Assembly (NCBI RefSeq): GCF_000421265.1
Contig: NZ_ATWN01000006.1
Location: 248,001-312,000 of the forward strand
DNA from: Thalassospira lucentensis MCCC 1A00383 = DSM 14000
GTDB lineage: Bacteria; Pseudomonadota; Alphaproteobacteria; Rhodospirillales; Thalassospiraceae
DNA length: 64,000 nucleotides
Direction of reading: 5' to 3'
Shown here: positions 9,333 through 17,684 of the stretch, piece after piece
Layout of the letters: each line of letters begins with the position of its first letter
Position numbering within the stretch: the stretch's first letter is position 1
Program-made: the position numbers and the translations under genes
The notes under the pieces: generated by a model
Seen by the model: the letters and a program-made list of their open reading frames with translations, nothing else
Told to the model about the DNA's origin: nothing
Databases searched by the model: none

Positions 9333-9404
9333 GGTCTGTCCCTGAATGCCTGCCGGAATAAATGGTCAAATAAGGAATGATCAAGTCTGGCATTTGAAAT
9401 CAAT

Positions 9405-9455
9405 TAGTGTCTGAACCCAATTGGGTGTCGGGCGCGGCATGAACCGCGCCCGACA
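9405..9455 (-). other. Intercistronic hairpin plus palindromic element
   Basis: A perfect 12-bp stem (9426-9437 with 9444-9455, 6-nt loop) lies directly after the binding-protein stop codon. No U-tract follows it on the minus strand, so it is more likely an mRNA-stabilising or partial-termination structure than a full terminator. Next to it at 9405-9420 is TAGTGTCTGAACCCAA, one copy of a recurrent element seen elsewhere in the window. Confidence 0.65.
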
Positions 9456-9470
9456 ATGTCAGTCGCCAAA

Positions 9471-10787
9471 TTATGCGGCGACGAATTCGTTCCACTTGCG
9501 GATCATGTGCTTGTTCTCGTCCATGACAGAGTTCCAGCATGCGACCGAGCCCATACGCTCTTCGTACGAACCGCCATCGCGCACAGCACCGGCTTTTTCC
9601 ATAACCTTGCCATCCGGGCTGAGGATATCGCCTTCGGCGGCTTTGCCTTCCATCCAGAAGCCCCATTCGTCTTCGGACATGAACTTTTTCGCGGTTTCAG
9701 GCGCAGCACTGTAATAGCCCTGACGGTTCAGATACGCACCGACCCAGCCCGACAGGTACCAGTCGATATATTCGTAGGCTGCTTCCAGTTCGAGACCCGA
9801 AAGGTGCTTGGCAAGACCAATGCCACCACCCCATGCGCGGTAACCTTCTTTAAGCGGCTGGTACTTACAGGCGATGCCTTTGGAACGCACGGCCGCAACT
9901 GCGGGTGACCACATCGACTGAATAACAACTTCGCCCGACGCCATCAGGTTGACCGACTCATCAAAGCTTTTCCAGAATGCACGGAACTGACCGGCATTTT
10001 TGGCATCGATCATCACCGCAATGGTTTTATCGATTTCTTCCTGGGTCATGTTGCCTTTATCGCCATAGGTAACTTCACCCATGGCTTCGCACACCATGGC
10101 CGCATCCATAATGCCAATCGACGGGATGTTCAGGATCGATGCTTTGCCTTTGAACGCCGGATCGAGCAGATCAGCCCAGCTGTCAATCGGACGTTCGATC
10201 AGGTCCGGGCGAATGCCAAGGGTATCGGCATTGTAAATGGTCGGGATCAGGGTCATCCACTGGGTCGGTGCGGATGCAAAATCAACGCTGTCGGGACCTT
10301 CGACAAAACCAACCTTATGCGGTGCGGTGCCTTGAGCAATTTCGGAATCCGGGGTCAGTTTACCGGTAATGAACAGCTTGGAAATCGCGTCATAGTTTTT
10401 AAGCTTGGTGGTGTCCATCGGCTGCATGGTGCCGGCCGGGAAAACCTTTTTACAAATCCAGTATTCGATATCGGCGATATCAAATGAATTTGGCTGGGTC
10501 ACTGCGCGCTGGGCGACCGCGTCCGAATCAAGGGCGGTCATCTGAAGCGTAAAGCCAAGGTCTTCTTTCACCTTATCGGCAACCGCATTGATGTTGGAAA
10601 CACCCGTGCCGAACTGACGCAGGGTTACATTTTTGATGTTCTGCGCCCAGATGGTCGGAAAGCCGGTAATTGCGCCCGAACCAATGGCCGCACCGGTGGT
10701 AATTGCCGCACCCTTAACAAAGCTACGACGCGAAACGCCGGTGTCGGTAAGAAGATTCTTCGCTGATTTTTTGATGTCGATCGTCAT
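9471..10787 (-). CDS. ABC transporter substrate-binding protein, Tat-exported
   Basis: This 438-aa periplasmic binding protein of the PotD/polyamine-type extracellular solute-binding family begins with a twin-arginine signal (SRRSFVKG, then a hydrophobic stretch ending near IWAQN). The ATG at 10787 is preferred because AGGAG lies about 9 bp upstream; the longer frame to 10796 has no better signal. It sits between the ATPase gene and the two permease genes in the leftward operon. Related proteins bind polyamines, other cationic amines or organic acids. The racemase in the operon suggests a chiral nitrogen compound. Confidence 0.9.
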   Translation of the reverse strand: MTIDIKKSAKNLLTDTGVSRRSFVKGAAITTGAAIGSGAITGFPTIWAQNIKNVTLRQFGTGVSNINAVADKVKEDLGFTLQMTALDSDAVAQRAVTQPNSFDIADIEYWICKKVFPAGTMQPMDTTKLKNYDAISKLFITGKLTPDSEIAQGTAPHKVGFVEGPDSVDFASAPTQWMTLIPTIYNADTLGIRPDLIERPIDSWADLLDPAFKGKASILNIPSIGIMDAAMVCEAMGEVTYGDKGNMTQEEIDKTIAVMIDAKNAGQFRAFWKSFDESVNLMASGEVVIQSMWSPAVAAVRSKGIACKYQPLKEGYRAWGGGIGLAKHLSGLELEAAYEYIDWYLSGWVGAYLNRQGYYSAAPETAKKFMSEDEWGFWMEGKAAEGDILSPDGKVMEKAGAVRDGGSYEERMGSVACWNSVMDENKHMIRKWNEFVAA

Positions 10788-10825
10788 GTGAAGCACTCCT
10801 GATAGTTTGTTTGGTTTGTTTTCGT

Positions 10826-11911
10826 TTACGCCAGAACATGTGCGTGTTCAGGCTTCCAATAGGCGATGAACTTGTCCTGGCGCCTTACTGGCGCCTGCCG
10901 AAATTCACTTTCGGTCTTCATCAGAGTTATCTCCTTGCCGTCGCTTGTCGTCGCGACGATCCTGACCCACAGTCCGAGGTACTCGACCGTGGTAATTTCG
11001 ACGGGGATTTGCCCGTTTTCGGTATCTTCTGGCGCGTTTTCGTCCAGACCGATCAGGTCTGTGCGAATGGTGAATTCAAGTTCCTCACCAGCCTTTCCGT
11101 CGGCAAAACCGGGCAGGAAAAAGCTGTCAGGTCCACGCGCAAGCAAGGTGCCCGCCGGGCTGGATTGCGAAACCGTGCCTTTGAAAATGTTTTGACCGCC
11201 CATGAAATTGGCGATGAAGCGCGATTTGGGCTGATTGAAGATTTCCTGCGGGCTGCCTTTTTGGCGAATGATCCCGTCTTCCATCACCACCACCATGTCC
11301 GACAGGGCCAATGCCTCGTCCTGGGCGTGGGTGACATGAACGAACGTAATGCCAAGTTCCTGCTGCAACCGGCGCAATTCATCACGCATGCGCGCACGCA
11401 AAAACGGATCAAGCGCCGAAAGCGGCTCATCAAGCAGAAGGACCGAGGGTTCTGTAATCAAGGACCGTGCAAGTGCGATACGCTGTTGCTGCCCGCCCGA
11501 AAGCTGATCGGGTTTGCGGTCGGCAAACTGTTCCATCTGAACACGCGCCAACATTTCCTTGGCGCGCTCTTTGCGATCCGGTGCTGAAACACCCTGCATC
11601 TTCAGGCCAAAGGCAACGTTCTCCGCACAGGTCATATGCGGAAACAGTGCATAATTCTGGAACATCATCGCCGTGCCGCGTTTGACCGGCGGCAGTTCCG
11701 TGACATTGCGATCACCGATCAAAAGATCGCCTTCGCTAATCACTTCATGACCGGCGATCATACGCAAAGTCGTCGATTTTCCGCAGCCCGATGGGCCAAT
11801 CAAGCAGCAATATGCGCCCGCCGGAATTTGCAGATCAATGGATTTGACCGCCTGTGTGCTGCCATAGAACTTACTGACAGCAATCAATTCAATGGCTCCG
11901 TCGCCCTTCAT
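10826..11911 (-). CDS. ABC transporter ATP-binding protein, PotA-like
   Basis: This 361-aa ATPase has Walker A GPSGCGKST, signature LSGGQQQRIALARSL, Walker B VLLLDEPLSALD, switch H-loop THAQDEAL, and a C-terminal TOBE-type beta domain. It resembles PotA and would energise the downstream permeases. The frame is open to 11947, beginning with TTG. I choose the ATG at 11911 (MKGDGAIEL) because GGTGAG precedes it at good spacing; 11923 has no visible ribosome site. It is the first gene of the five-gene ABC/racemase operon, divergent from a GntR gene. Confidence 0.92.
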   Translation of the reverse strand: MKGDGAIELIAVSKFYGSTQAVKSIDLQIPAGAYCCLIGPSGCGKSTTLRMIAGHEVISEGDLLIGDRNVTELPPVKRGTAMMFQNYALFPHMTCAENVAFGLKMQGVSAPDRKERAKEMLARVQMEQFADRKPDQLSGGQQQRIALARSLITEPSVLLLDEPLSALDPFLRARMRDELRRLQQELGITFVHVTHAQDEALALSDMVVVMEDGIIRQKGSPQEIFNQPKSRFIANFMGGQNIFKGTVSQSSPAGTLLARGPDSFFLPGFADGKAGEELEFTIRTDLIGLDENAPEDTENGQIPVEITTVEYLGLWVRIVATTSDGKEITLMKTESEFRQAPVRRQDKFIAYWKPEHAHVLA

Positions 11912-11936
11912 TCGCTCACCCATCGCTGCACGCAAA

Positions 11937-11948
11937 ATTGTTAACAAT
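11937..11948. promoter_or_regulatory. Candidate GntR operator (12-bp palindrome)
   Basis: ATTGTTAACAAT is a perfect palindrome just upstream of the ABC operon. The same half-sites ATTGTT and AACAAT recur at 12153-12158 and 12168-12173, before the divergent GntR gene. Shared half-sites in a divergent regulator/operon region fit autoregulation plus operon control. Binding is inferred only. Confidence 0.45.
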
Positions 11949-12152
11949 ATTATTGTCGATTGCTGGCAAAATGCGTGCCACTTGTTCTTATTGGCTGTTT
12001 TGTGCGGGAGTCAGCTCAAACATTCATACAAACCGCAGAAGCCCTGCTTGTTTTCTGCACATCATTTGCGCGTTTTTTACGCATCTTGGTTTGGTTGATG
12101 GTTATTAATGCAATCATATGGAAAAGGATGAAACTGACCCCTTCGATTTTTT

Positions 12153-12173
12153 ATTGTTAAAATCGTCAACAAT
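12153..12173. promoter_or_regulatory. Candidate GntR operator (spaced inverted repeat)
   Basis: ATTGTT and AACAAT are separated by 9 bp, ending 56 bp before the GntR start at 12230. They use the same hexamers as the palindrome at 11937-11948. A role in autoregulation is inferred from position. Confidence 0.4.
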
Positions 12174-12229
12174 TTTGTAGAAATAAACCCACACCTGAAA
12201 AACATGAACGAACGGAAAGAATCGTCACG

Positions 12230-12961
12230 ATGGCCAAGGCCGAAGATTCGGGCGCCTACAAGGGCAGCGGGAAGCTCCGCCCGGAGGAAATGATCTATCA
12301 GGAAATGCTCGATGCGATTCTTGATCGCAGGCTCGAACCGGGCATGAAACTGGTCGAGGAAGATCTGGCCAAGACGTTTGGCGTCAGTCGGGCGCGCATC
12401 CGTGCGACGTTCCTGCAGCTTGCCCATGACAAGCTGATCAATCTTGTGCCCAATCGCGGCGCCTTTATTGCTGAGCCGACCATCAACGAAGCGATTGAGG
12501 TATTTTCTGCGCGCCGCATGATTGAGGACGGTGTTGCCCGCAAAGTGGCCACCAGCATGACGCCGGAACGTGCCGATCAAATCAGAAACCATCTGGCGCG
12601 CGAACATGCGGCCCACCATGACGGCGACCACCGCGCCGCCATCATTTTATCGGGTGAGTTCCATCTTCTTCTGGCCCGTCTGACCGGCAATCTTGTAATC
12701 GAGGAATTTCTTGAACGGCTGATTTTGCGAAGCTCATTGATCATTGCGATGTATGAAAGCCCGCAGCCGGTTGATTGCTCCCACAGCGAACATGACCGCT
12801 TGCTTGATGCATTACTCGGTGGCGATCCCGATGTGGCGGCCGCCGAAATGTCCCGCCACCTTGATGCCATCCGCGACCGGTTGCAGCTTCAGCGCCCCAA
12901 ACCCGGCAAAACCGACTTTGCCAGCATTTTTGGCCGCACGCCAAGATCCGAAGCCAGCTAA
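12230..12961 (+). CDS. GntR family regulator, FCD subfamily (second copy)
   Basis: This 243-aa regulator has an N-terminal winged helix (EEDLAKTFGVSRARIRATFLQL, then NRGAFIA) and an FCD domain with candidate metal-binding histidines in SGEFHLLLARL and CSHSEHDRLLDAL. The start ATG has GGAAAG about 10 bp upstream. It is transcribed divergently from the ABC/racemase operon, which it very likely controls. It is only distantly similar to the GntR at 6198, so the two are not a recent duplication. The stop codon lies inside an AGCTA pentanucleotide repeat. Confidence 0.9.
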   Translation: MAKAEDSGAYKGSGKLRPEEMIYQEMLDAILDRRLEPGMKLVEEDLAKTFGVSRARIRATFLQLAHDKLINLVPNRGAFIAEPTINEAIEVFSARRMIEDGVARKVATSMTPERADQIRNHLAREHAAHHDGDHRAAIILSGEFHLLLARLTGNLVIEEFLERLILRSSLIIAMYESPQPVDCSHSEHDRLLDALLGGDPDVAAAEMSRHLDAIRDRLQLQRPKPGKTDFASIFGRTPRSEAS

Positions 12962-12974
12962 GCTAAGCTAAGCT
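12956..12974. repeat. AGCTA pentanucleotide tandem repeat
   Basis: The unit AGCTA is present about 3.8 times. It spans the stop codon of the GntR gene (TAA at 12959-12961). Slippage could alter the last residues slightly, but the unit itself supplies new stops. Confidence 0.8.
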
Positions 12975-13555
12975 CAATCAAGCCAAGCCAAACCGGACAA
13001 CTCCCTACGCCAACATCCTTCACTGTGACTGTGATGCCGCGGCCAACATGGGCAAAGCGATGATGATCCCCGTCATCTCCGGTCATCGCGGGGAACAACA
13101 TCATGTCGTGCACCGTTAAACGTAGAACGCAGCTTTACCCTTAGACAGTTTTGCGCGGCAGACAGCATGCCGATCATGCCGACACCATGACCAAGTCACC
13201 CGCCACAAGGTGCGTGCATCACACCGGGCCCAGACCTGATATCGAAAGTCTGGCAATTGACCCTGCCCGGTCGCAACGTCAAAACCACCCCAAACCATCA
13301 GTCGACGAACATTGTATAAAATATTCGACCGGTATAAATGAGCCTGTTACTGTCCGGAAAACCATCAAATACGGCCCCGCCGCAATATTATCATATTGTA
13401 TGATGTTTACATCCGGGGGCCGAGAACCTAAGCTGCGCCGAGTTTATCAAGACTGCGCCCTTTGGACTGCCGCGATGCTTGGCATCTGCCGCGGTCTGAA
13501 CTGGATCGCGCGGTACATACAAAGTCACAGGACTTACATCTCATAGGAGACCTAC
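12975..13555. other. Long intergenic region before the aldehyde dehydrogenase gene
   Basis: About 580 bp carry no convincing gene. A 131-codon open frame at 13151-13546 lacks a ribosome site and looks random. An imperfect stem around 13068-13093 (TCCCCG/CGGGGA arms) may act after the GntR gene. At 13390-13404 there is an inverted repeat ATCATA-TTG-TATGAT, a possible operator for the downstream gene. A good GGAGA ribosome site precedes the ATG at 13556. Confidence 0.5.
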
Positions 13556-15133
13556 ATGCTTAGTGGACAGCATTATATCGCCGGTGAATGGCTCAATGGG
13601 CCAGACGTATTTCAGGCCGATAGCCCGGCAACCGGCAACAAACTGCCAACCAAATTTCAGCACGGCACCGAAGAACTGGTTGATCAGGCTGTTACCGCCG
13701 CACAAGCCTGTGCCGAAGAATTCGCCGCCATGCTGCCGGCCAAACGCGCAGAATTCCTGCGTGCGATTGCCGATGAGATTGATGCACGCGGCGACGAAAT
13801 CACCGAAATCGGTACCCTTGAATCAGCTCTGCCTGCTGCACGCCTGACCGGCGAGCGCGGCCGTACCGTTGGACAGTTGCGCTTCTTTGCTGACTGGATC
13901 GAAGAAGGCTCATGGTTCGAAGCCCGCATTGAAACCGCACAGCCAGACCGTCAGCCGCTGCCAAAACCTGATCTGCGCGTGATGAACAAGGCGCTGGGTC
14001 CGATTGGCGTCTTTGGCGCGTCAAACTTCCCGCTGGCCTTTTCGACTGCTGGCGGTGATACCGCATCGGCATTGGCTGCTGGTTGCCCGGTTGTGTTTAA
14101 GGGCCATGCTGCCCATCCCGGCACCTCAGAAGTCGTTGCCAAGGCAATTGAAGCCGCCGTTGCGAAAACCGGCATGCCCAAAGGCGTGTTTAGCCTGATC
14201 CATGGCGGCACACGCAAAGTTGGTCAGGCACTGGTTGCCCATCCGCTGATCAAGGCGGTTGGCTTTACCGGTTCGACCGGTGGTGGTCGTGCGCTGTTTG
14301 ATATCGCGGTATCGCGCCCGGAACCGATCCCGTTCTACGGCGAGCTTGGCTCAAACAACCCGATCTTCCTTCTGCCCAAAGCCATGGGCGAAAAGGCCAC
14401 CGAAATTGCCAAGGGCTGGGTCGGGTCGCTGACCATGGGTGTTGGCCAGTTCTGTACCAATCCGGGTCTTCTGATCGCGGTTAAGGGTGCGGACCTTGAC
14501 GCCTTTGTCGACAAGGCTGCCTCTGAGCTTGGTCAGGTTGACGGTGCTGCCATGCTGACCGACCGCGTTTCAAGTGCCTATCACGATGTCACAGACGCCA
14601 TGAGCAAACATGGCAAAGTCACCTGTGCGCTGAAACGCCGCGATTCCGATGGCAAATTCGAAGGCAGCCCGGCGATCTTCCGCACCACGGCGGCCGATTG
14701 GAAAGCCAACCCGGAACTGGCCGAGGAAATGTTTGGTCCGGCCGGTATCATTGTTGAATGTGACACTGTTGATGAAATGATTGCCCTGTCGGCAACCCTG
14801 ATTGGTCAGTTGACCGCAACTGTTCACATGGTTGATGGCGATTCAGACGTTGCAGGCAAACTGCGCCCGGCATTGGAGAAATGTGCAGGCCGTATCCTGA
14901 TCAACGGTTGGCCAACCGGTGTCGAAGTTTGCCATTCTATGGTCCACGGCGGGCCGTACCCGGCAAGCACAGACTCGCGTTCAACCTCTGTCGGGTCGCT
15001 GGCGATCAAACGGTTTATCCGTCCGGTTTCCTATCAGGCCTTCCCCGATGCGCTGCTGCCAGCTGCCATTCAGGATGCCAACCCGCTGAACATTCCGCGT
15101 CTGGTCAATGGCAAGTGGCAGATGCCGGGCTAA
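13556..15133 (+). CDS. Aldehyde dehydrogenase, 2,5-dioxovalerate (alpha-ketoglutarate semialdehyde) type
   Basis: This 525-aa NAD(P)-dependent aldehyde dehydrogenase has the features of the ketoglutarate-semialdehyde dehydrogenase branch. These include FGASNFPLAFSTAGGDTASALAAG-type cofactor-site residues, the glutamate of FYGELGSNNP and the nucleophilic cysteine in GVGQFCTNPG. This branch oxidises 2,5-dioxopentanoate to 2-oxoglutarate at the end of pentose, aldarate or hydroxyproline catabolism. No sugar-acid dehydratase genes are adjacent, so the pathway is not defined by context. It is a single-gene unit with a long upstream region and its own terminator. Confidence 0.88.
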   Translation: MLSGQHYIAGEWLNGPDVFQADSPATGNKLPTKFQHGTEELVDQAVTAAQACAEEFAAMLPAKRAEFLRAIADEIDARGDEITEIGTLESALPAARLTGERGRTVGQLRFFADWIEEGSWFEARIETAQPDRQPLPKPDLRVMNKALGPIGVFGASNFPLAFSTAGGDTASALAAGCPVVFKGHAAHPGTSEVVAKAIEAAVAKTGMPKGVFSLIHGGTRKVGQALVAHPLIKAVGFTGSTGGGRALFDIAVSRPEPIPFYGELGSNNPIFLLPKAMGEKATEIAKGWVGSLTMGVGQFCTNPGLLIAVKGADLDAFVDKAASELGQVDGAAMLTDRVSSAYHDVTDAMSKHGKVTCALKRRDSDGKFEGSPAIFRTTAADWKANPELAEEMFGPAGIIVECDTVDEMIALSATLIGQLTATVHMVDGDSDVAGKLRPALEKCAGRILINGWPTGVEVCHSMVHGGPYPASTDSRSTSVGSLAIKRFIRPVSYQAFPDALLPAAIQDANPLNIPRLVNGKWQMPG

Positions 15134-15159
15134 AAAACCATCAATTGGTTTTACGCATA

Positions 15160-15200
15160 AAGGGCGCGGCCAGACGGTCGCGCCCTTTTGTATGAGGAAT
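15160..15200. terminator. Bidirectional terminator, copy 1 of a 41-bp repeat
   Basis: A stem with arms GGGCGCG (15162-15168) and CGCGCCC (15179-15185) is followed by TTTT. It separates the convergent aldehyde dehydrogenase and chrA genes. The same 41-bp unit recurs at 17631-17671 with 37 of 41 identical bases and one compensatory pair of changes in the stem. Confidence 0.85.
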
Positions 15201-15257
15201 ATTTCGTCCTGAAATATGTTCTCCCTTAAAGCACTTTGCATTTAGCTCACAGTCGGA

Positions 15258-16625
15258 TCATAGAATGCCGGTCAGGTTAAACACCCCGCCAAGCCCTGCG
15301 CAAAGTGCCAATACCGCAATGGTTCCGACCCGAAACCGGAACACCGCCAACAGTGCCAACACGGTCAGTACCGCCGCCGCACTGTTCACCGATTCCAGAA
15401 CCGGAACCATCAGGTCCAGACCATACCCCGTTACCAGTGTCAGTTCGGCAAAGACCACATGCAGCCCGAACCACACCGCAAGATTCAGGATCACGCCGAC
15501 AACTGCGGCGGTGATTGCCGTCAGGGCCGCAGCCAGTTGATGATTGTCCCGCAGCCGCTCGATGAAGGGTGCCCCAAGGAAAATCCACAGAAAGCAGGGC
15601 GTAAACGTAACCCAGGTCGTGAGCAACCCGCCCAGAGTCCCAGCGATAAGCGGCGATAGTGTGCCCGCCTCACGCAAAGCGCCCATGAACCCCACGAACT
15701 GCGTGACCATGATCAACGGGCCCGGTGTGGTTTCGGCCATGCCAAGACCGTCGAGCATCTCGCCCGGTGCCAGCCAGCCGAAATTCTGCACCGCCTCCTG
15801 TGCGACATAGGCTAAAACCGCATAAGCGCCGCCAAAGGTCACCACCGCCATGACACTGAAGAATCCCGCGATCTGGCTGAACACATTCGCAGGACCGAGC
15901 ACAAGAAAAAGCACCGCGACCGGCACGAGCCACAGACCAAGCAGGATGGCAGAGATGCGGAACGCCCAACTGCGGTTGACACGGGTATGGTCGGGGGATT
16001 CGTCACCCAGCAGCGTATCGGCATCGGCGACCTGTACCGAGCCGATCTTCCCATGTCCGCCCCCGTCGCGAAACGCCGGAATATTCGCACGTGCCCCGGC
16101 AAATCCGATCAGCCCCGAAACGAGGATGATCAACGGAAACGGCGCCTCGAAGGCGAAGATTGCGATGAATGCCGTTGTGGCAATCATCAGCATCGCGCGA
16201 TTTTTCAACGCGCGCCTGCCGATCCGAATCACCGCCTGTACGACAATCGCCAGAACAGCCGCCTTCAGCCCGAAGAACAGCGCCGCGACAATCCCGACAT
16301 TACCCCAGATGGCATAAATCCAGCTCACTGCCATGATTGCAATAACACCGGGCAAGACAAACAGAACGCCAGCAACGATCCCGCCAAACGTGCGGTGCAT
16401 CAGCCATCCGATATAGACGGCAAGTTGCTGCGCCTCCGGGCCAGGCAGCAACATGCAATAGTTCAGTGCGTGCAGAAACCGCTTTTCGCCCAGCCATTTC
16501 CGCTCTTCCACAAGGATCTTGTGCATCATTGCGATCTGTCCGGCGGGACCACCGAAACTCAAAAGACCAATCCGGGCCCAGACTTTGATCGCCTCTCTCA
16601 GCGTCGGGTAATCAGGCTTGCCCAT
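15258..16625 (-). CDS. chrA: Chromate transporter ChrA
   Basis: This 455-aa membrane protein of the CHR family is the long form, with two homologous halves. The N-terminal half carries the signature SFGGPAGQIAMM and PGPEAQQLAVYIGW; the second half repeats it as TFGGAYAVLAYVAQEAV and TTPGPLIMVTQFVGFMGA. ChrA effluxes chromate, protecting against oxidative metal stress. The open frame reaches 16826, but the family start is the ATG at 16625, one base after the chrB stop. The upstream extension overlaps chrB and is not family-like. It is paired with the rhodanese-ChrB gene. Confidence 0.93.
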   Translation of the reverse strand: MGKPDYPTLREAIKVWARIGLLSFGGPAGQIAMMHKILVEERKWLGEKRFLHALNYCMLLPGPEAQQLAVYIGWLMHRTFGGIVAGVLFVLPGVIAIMAVSWIYAIWGNVGIVAALFFGLKAAVLAIVVQAVIRIGRRALKNRAMLMIATTAFIAIFAFEAPFPLIILVSGLIGFAGARANIPAFRDGGGHGKIGSVQVADADTLLGDESPDHTRVNRSWAFRISAILLGLWLVPVAVLFLVLGPANVFSQIAGFFSVMAVVTFGGAYAVLAYVAQEAVQNFGWLAPGEMLDGLGMAETTPGPLIMVTQFVGFMGALREAGTLSPLIAGTLGGLLTTWVTFTPCFLWIFLGAPFIERLRDNHQLAAALTAITAAVVGVILNLAVWFGLHVVFAELTLVTGYGLDLMVPVLESVNSAAAVLTVLALLAVFRFRVGTIAVLALCAGLGGVFNLTGIL

Positions 16626-16626
16626 G

Positions 16627-17445
16627 TCATACCTGCGGCTTGTTGGTGGGCCAGTTATGCGCCTCCTCGCTGGCGTCACGCGCCCAACGATAAAACGCGT
16701 CATACAGCAGCATACCGGCGTCAAGCTGCTCCAGATCGTCGGAATACATGCGCGACAAGCCAAGCGAGGCGGCCAGTAGCCCTGCCGCTTCGGGTGCAAG
16801 ATCGAGGCGCGCCGTATCCGCACCACGGATTATGGTGGCAAGCCGATCAAGGGCCGGGATTGACAGGCCGAATTCCGACACCATGATATCGAAGGTGCAT
16901 AATGCGTCCCGATGGCTCCAGAACACGTCCTCAATATCAAAAGGCGCGGCGTCATATCGCTCGGCCACGCCCATCACCTCGGCAGGCGCAACAAACAGGA
17001 TGACGGCGCGTGGGTCAAGAAAGCGCCGGATAAACCAGGGACAGGCGATGCGATCAATCTTGGGACGCGAACGGGTTACCCAGACCGTGCGCCCTTGGGA
17101 ATCACGAGGCGGCAGCTTTTCAGGACAGATCACTGGCAGTTCCGAAGCTATCCAGCCCTCGAAGCCCCCCTCCAGATACTCTGACGGACAATCTTCGGCC
17201 CGCAGCCAGGCTGCGGCCCCCTGACTACGCTTGTGCCCGGCCTGACAGATCACGATGGAAGCGGTGCCGGTCAGGCGAGATGCAAGCTCCGGCAACGCCT
17301 GATCATCCGTTCTGATCGCCCCTGGTATCAGTCGGGGATCGGTCTTGAAATCTTCCTCGGAACGGACGTCGAGAAGAAGCGGGGCACGCGGGGTCCCGAT
17401 GATTTTGGAAAGTTTATCACTGGAAATAGCGTTGGGCGCAGGCAT
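16627..17445 (-). CDS. chrB: Rhodanese-ChrB fusion, chromate resistance protein
   Basis: This 272-aa protein has two parts. Residues 1-115 form a rhodanese domain (LLLDVRSEEDF, active loop CQAGHKRS with the catalytic Cys). Residues about 120-270 are a ChrB C-terminal domain (VWVTRSRPKIDRIACPWFIRRFLDP). ChrB proteins are chromate-responsive regulators or accessory factors for ChrA. The fusion with a sulfurtransferase domain is known in this family. Its stop is one base from the chrA start, so the two are co-expressed. GGAGG lies a few bases upstream of the ATG. Confidence 0.9.
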   Translation of the reverse strand: MPAPNAISSDKLSKIIGTPRAPLLLDVRSEEDFKTDPRLIPGAIRTDDQALPELASRLTGTASIVICQAGHKRSQGAAAWLRAEDCPSEYLEGGFEGWIASELPVICPEKLPPRDSQGRTVWVTRSRPKIDRIACPWFIRRFLDPRAVILFVAPAEVMGVAERYDAAPFDIEDVFWSHRDALCTFDIMVSEFGLSIPALDRLATIIRGADTARLDLAPEAAGLLAASLGLSRMYSDDLEQLDAGMLLYDAFYRWARDASEEAHNWPTNKPQV

Positions 17446-17630
17446 ATGCGTTCCTCCTTTGCAGGTTTGTATTGGAACGCGATCTTTAGCTGGCGCCTCG
17501 TGGGGAGTTCGCGAATCCCCATAACACGAAATAACGATAACGCGATGAGATAGTCAAGGGTAAAGCAAGGGACGCTCCAATTCCGAAAACCATCGGGGTT
17601 GCCTGTTTCACGGCGGATGCCGAACAGGGA
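17446..17630. other. Junction region upstream of chrB
   Basis: This 185-bp stretch contains the chrB promoter and ribosome site on the minus strand. No gene is apparent. It links the chrBA unit to the second copy of the 41-bp terminator repeat and may be part of the inserted segment. Confidence 0.4.
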
Positions 17631-17671
17631 AAAGGCGCGGCCATAGGGTCGCGCCTTTTTGTATGAGGAAT
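17631..17671. terminator. Bidirectional terminator, copy 2 of the 41-bp repeat
   Basis: GGCGCG/CGCGCC arms are flanked by A and T runs. It serves the leftward thioesterase gene. It is 37/41 identical to 15160-15200, including the conserved TGTATGAGGAAT tail beyond the U-tract, while the sequences outside are unrelated. Confidence 0.85.
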
Positions 17672-17684
17672 GCAAATACCTTTG

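Noticed and set aside
13151-13546. 131-codon plus-strand frame in the gap before the aldehyde dehydrogenase
   Set aside because: No ribosome site, unusual composition and no recognisable motif; likely chance frame.
16626-16826. N-terminal extension of chrA
   Set aside because: It lies within chrB in another frame; family homology begins at the ATG at 16625.
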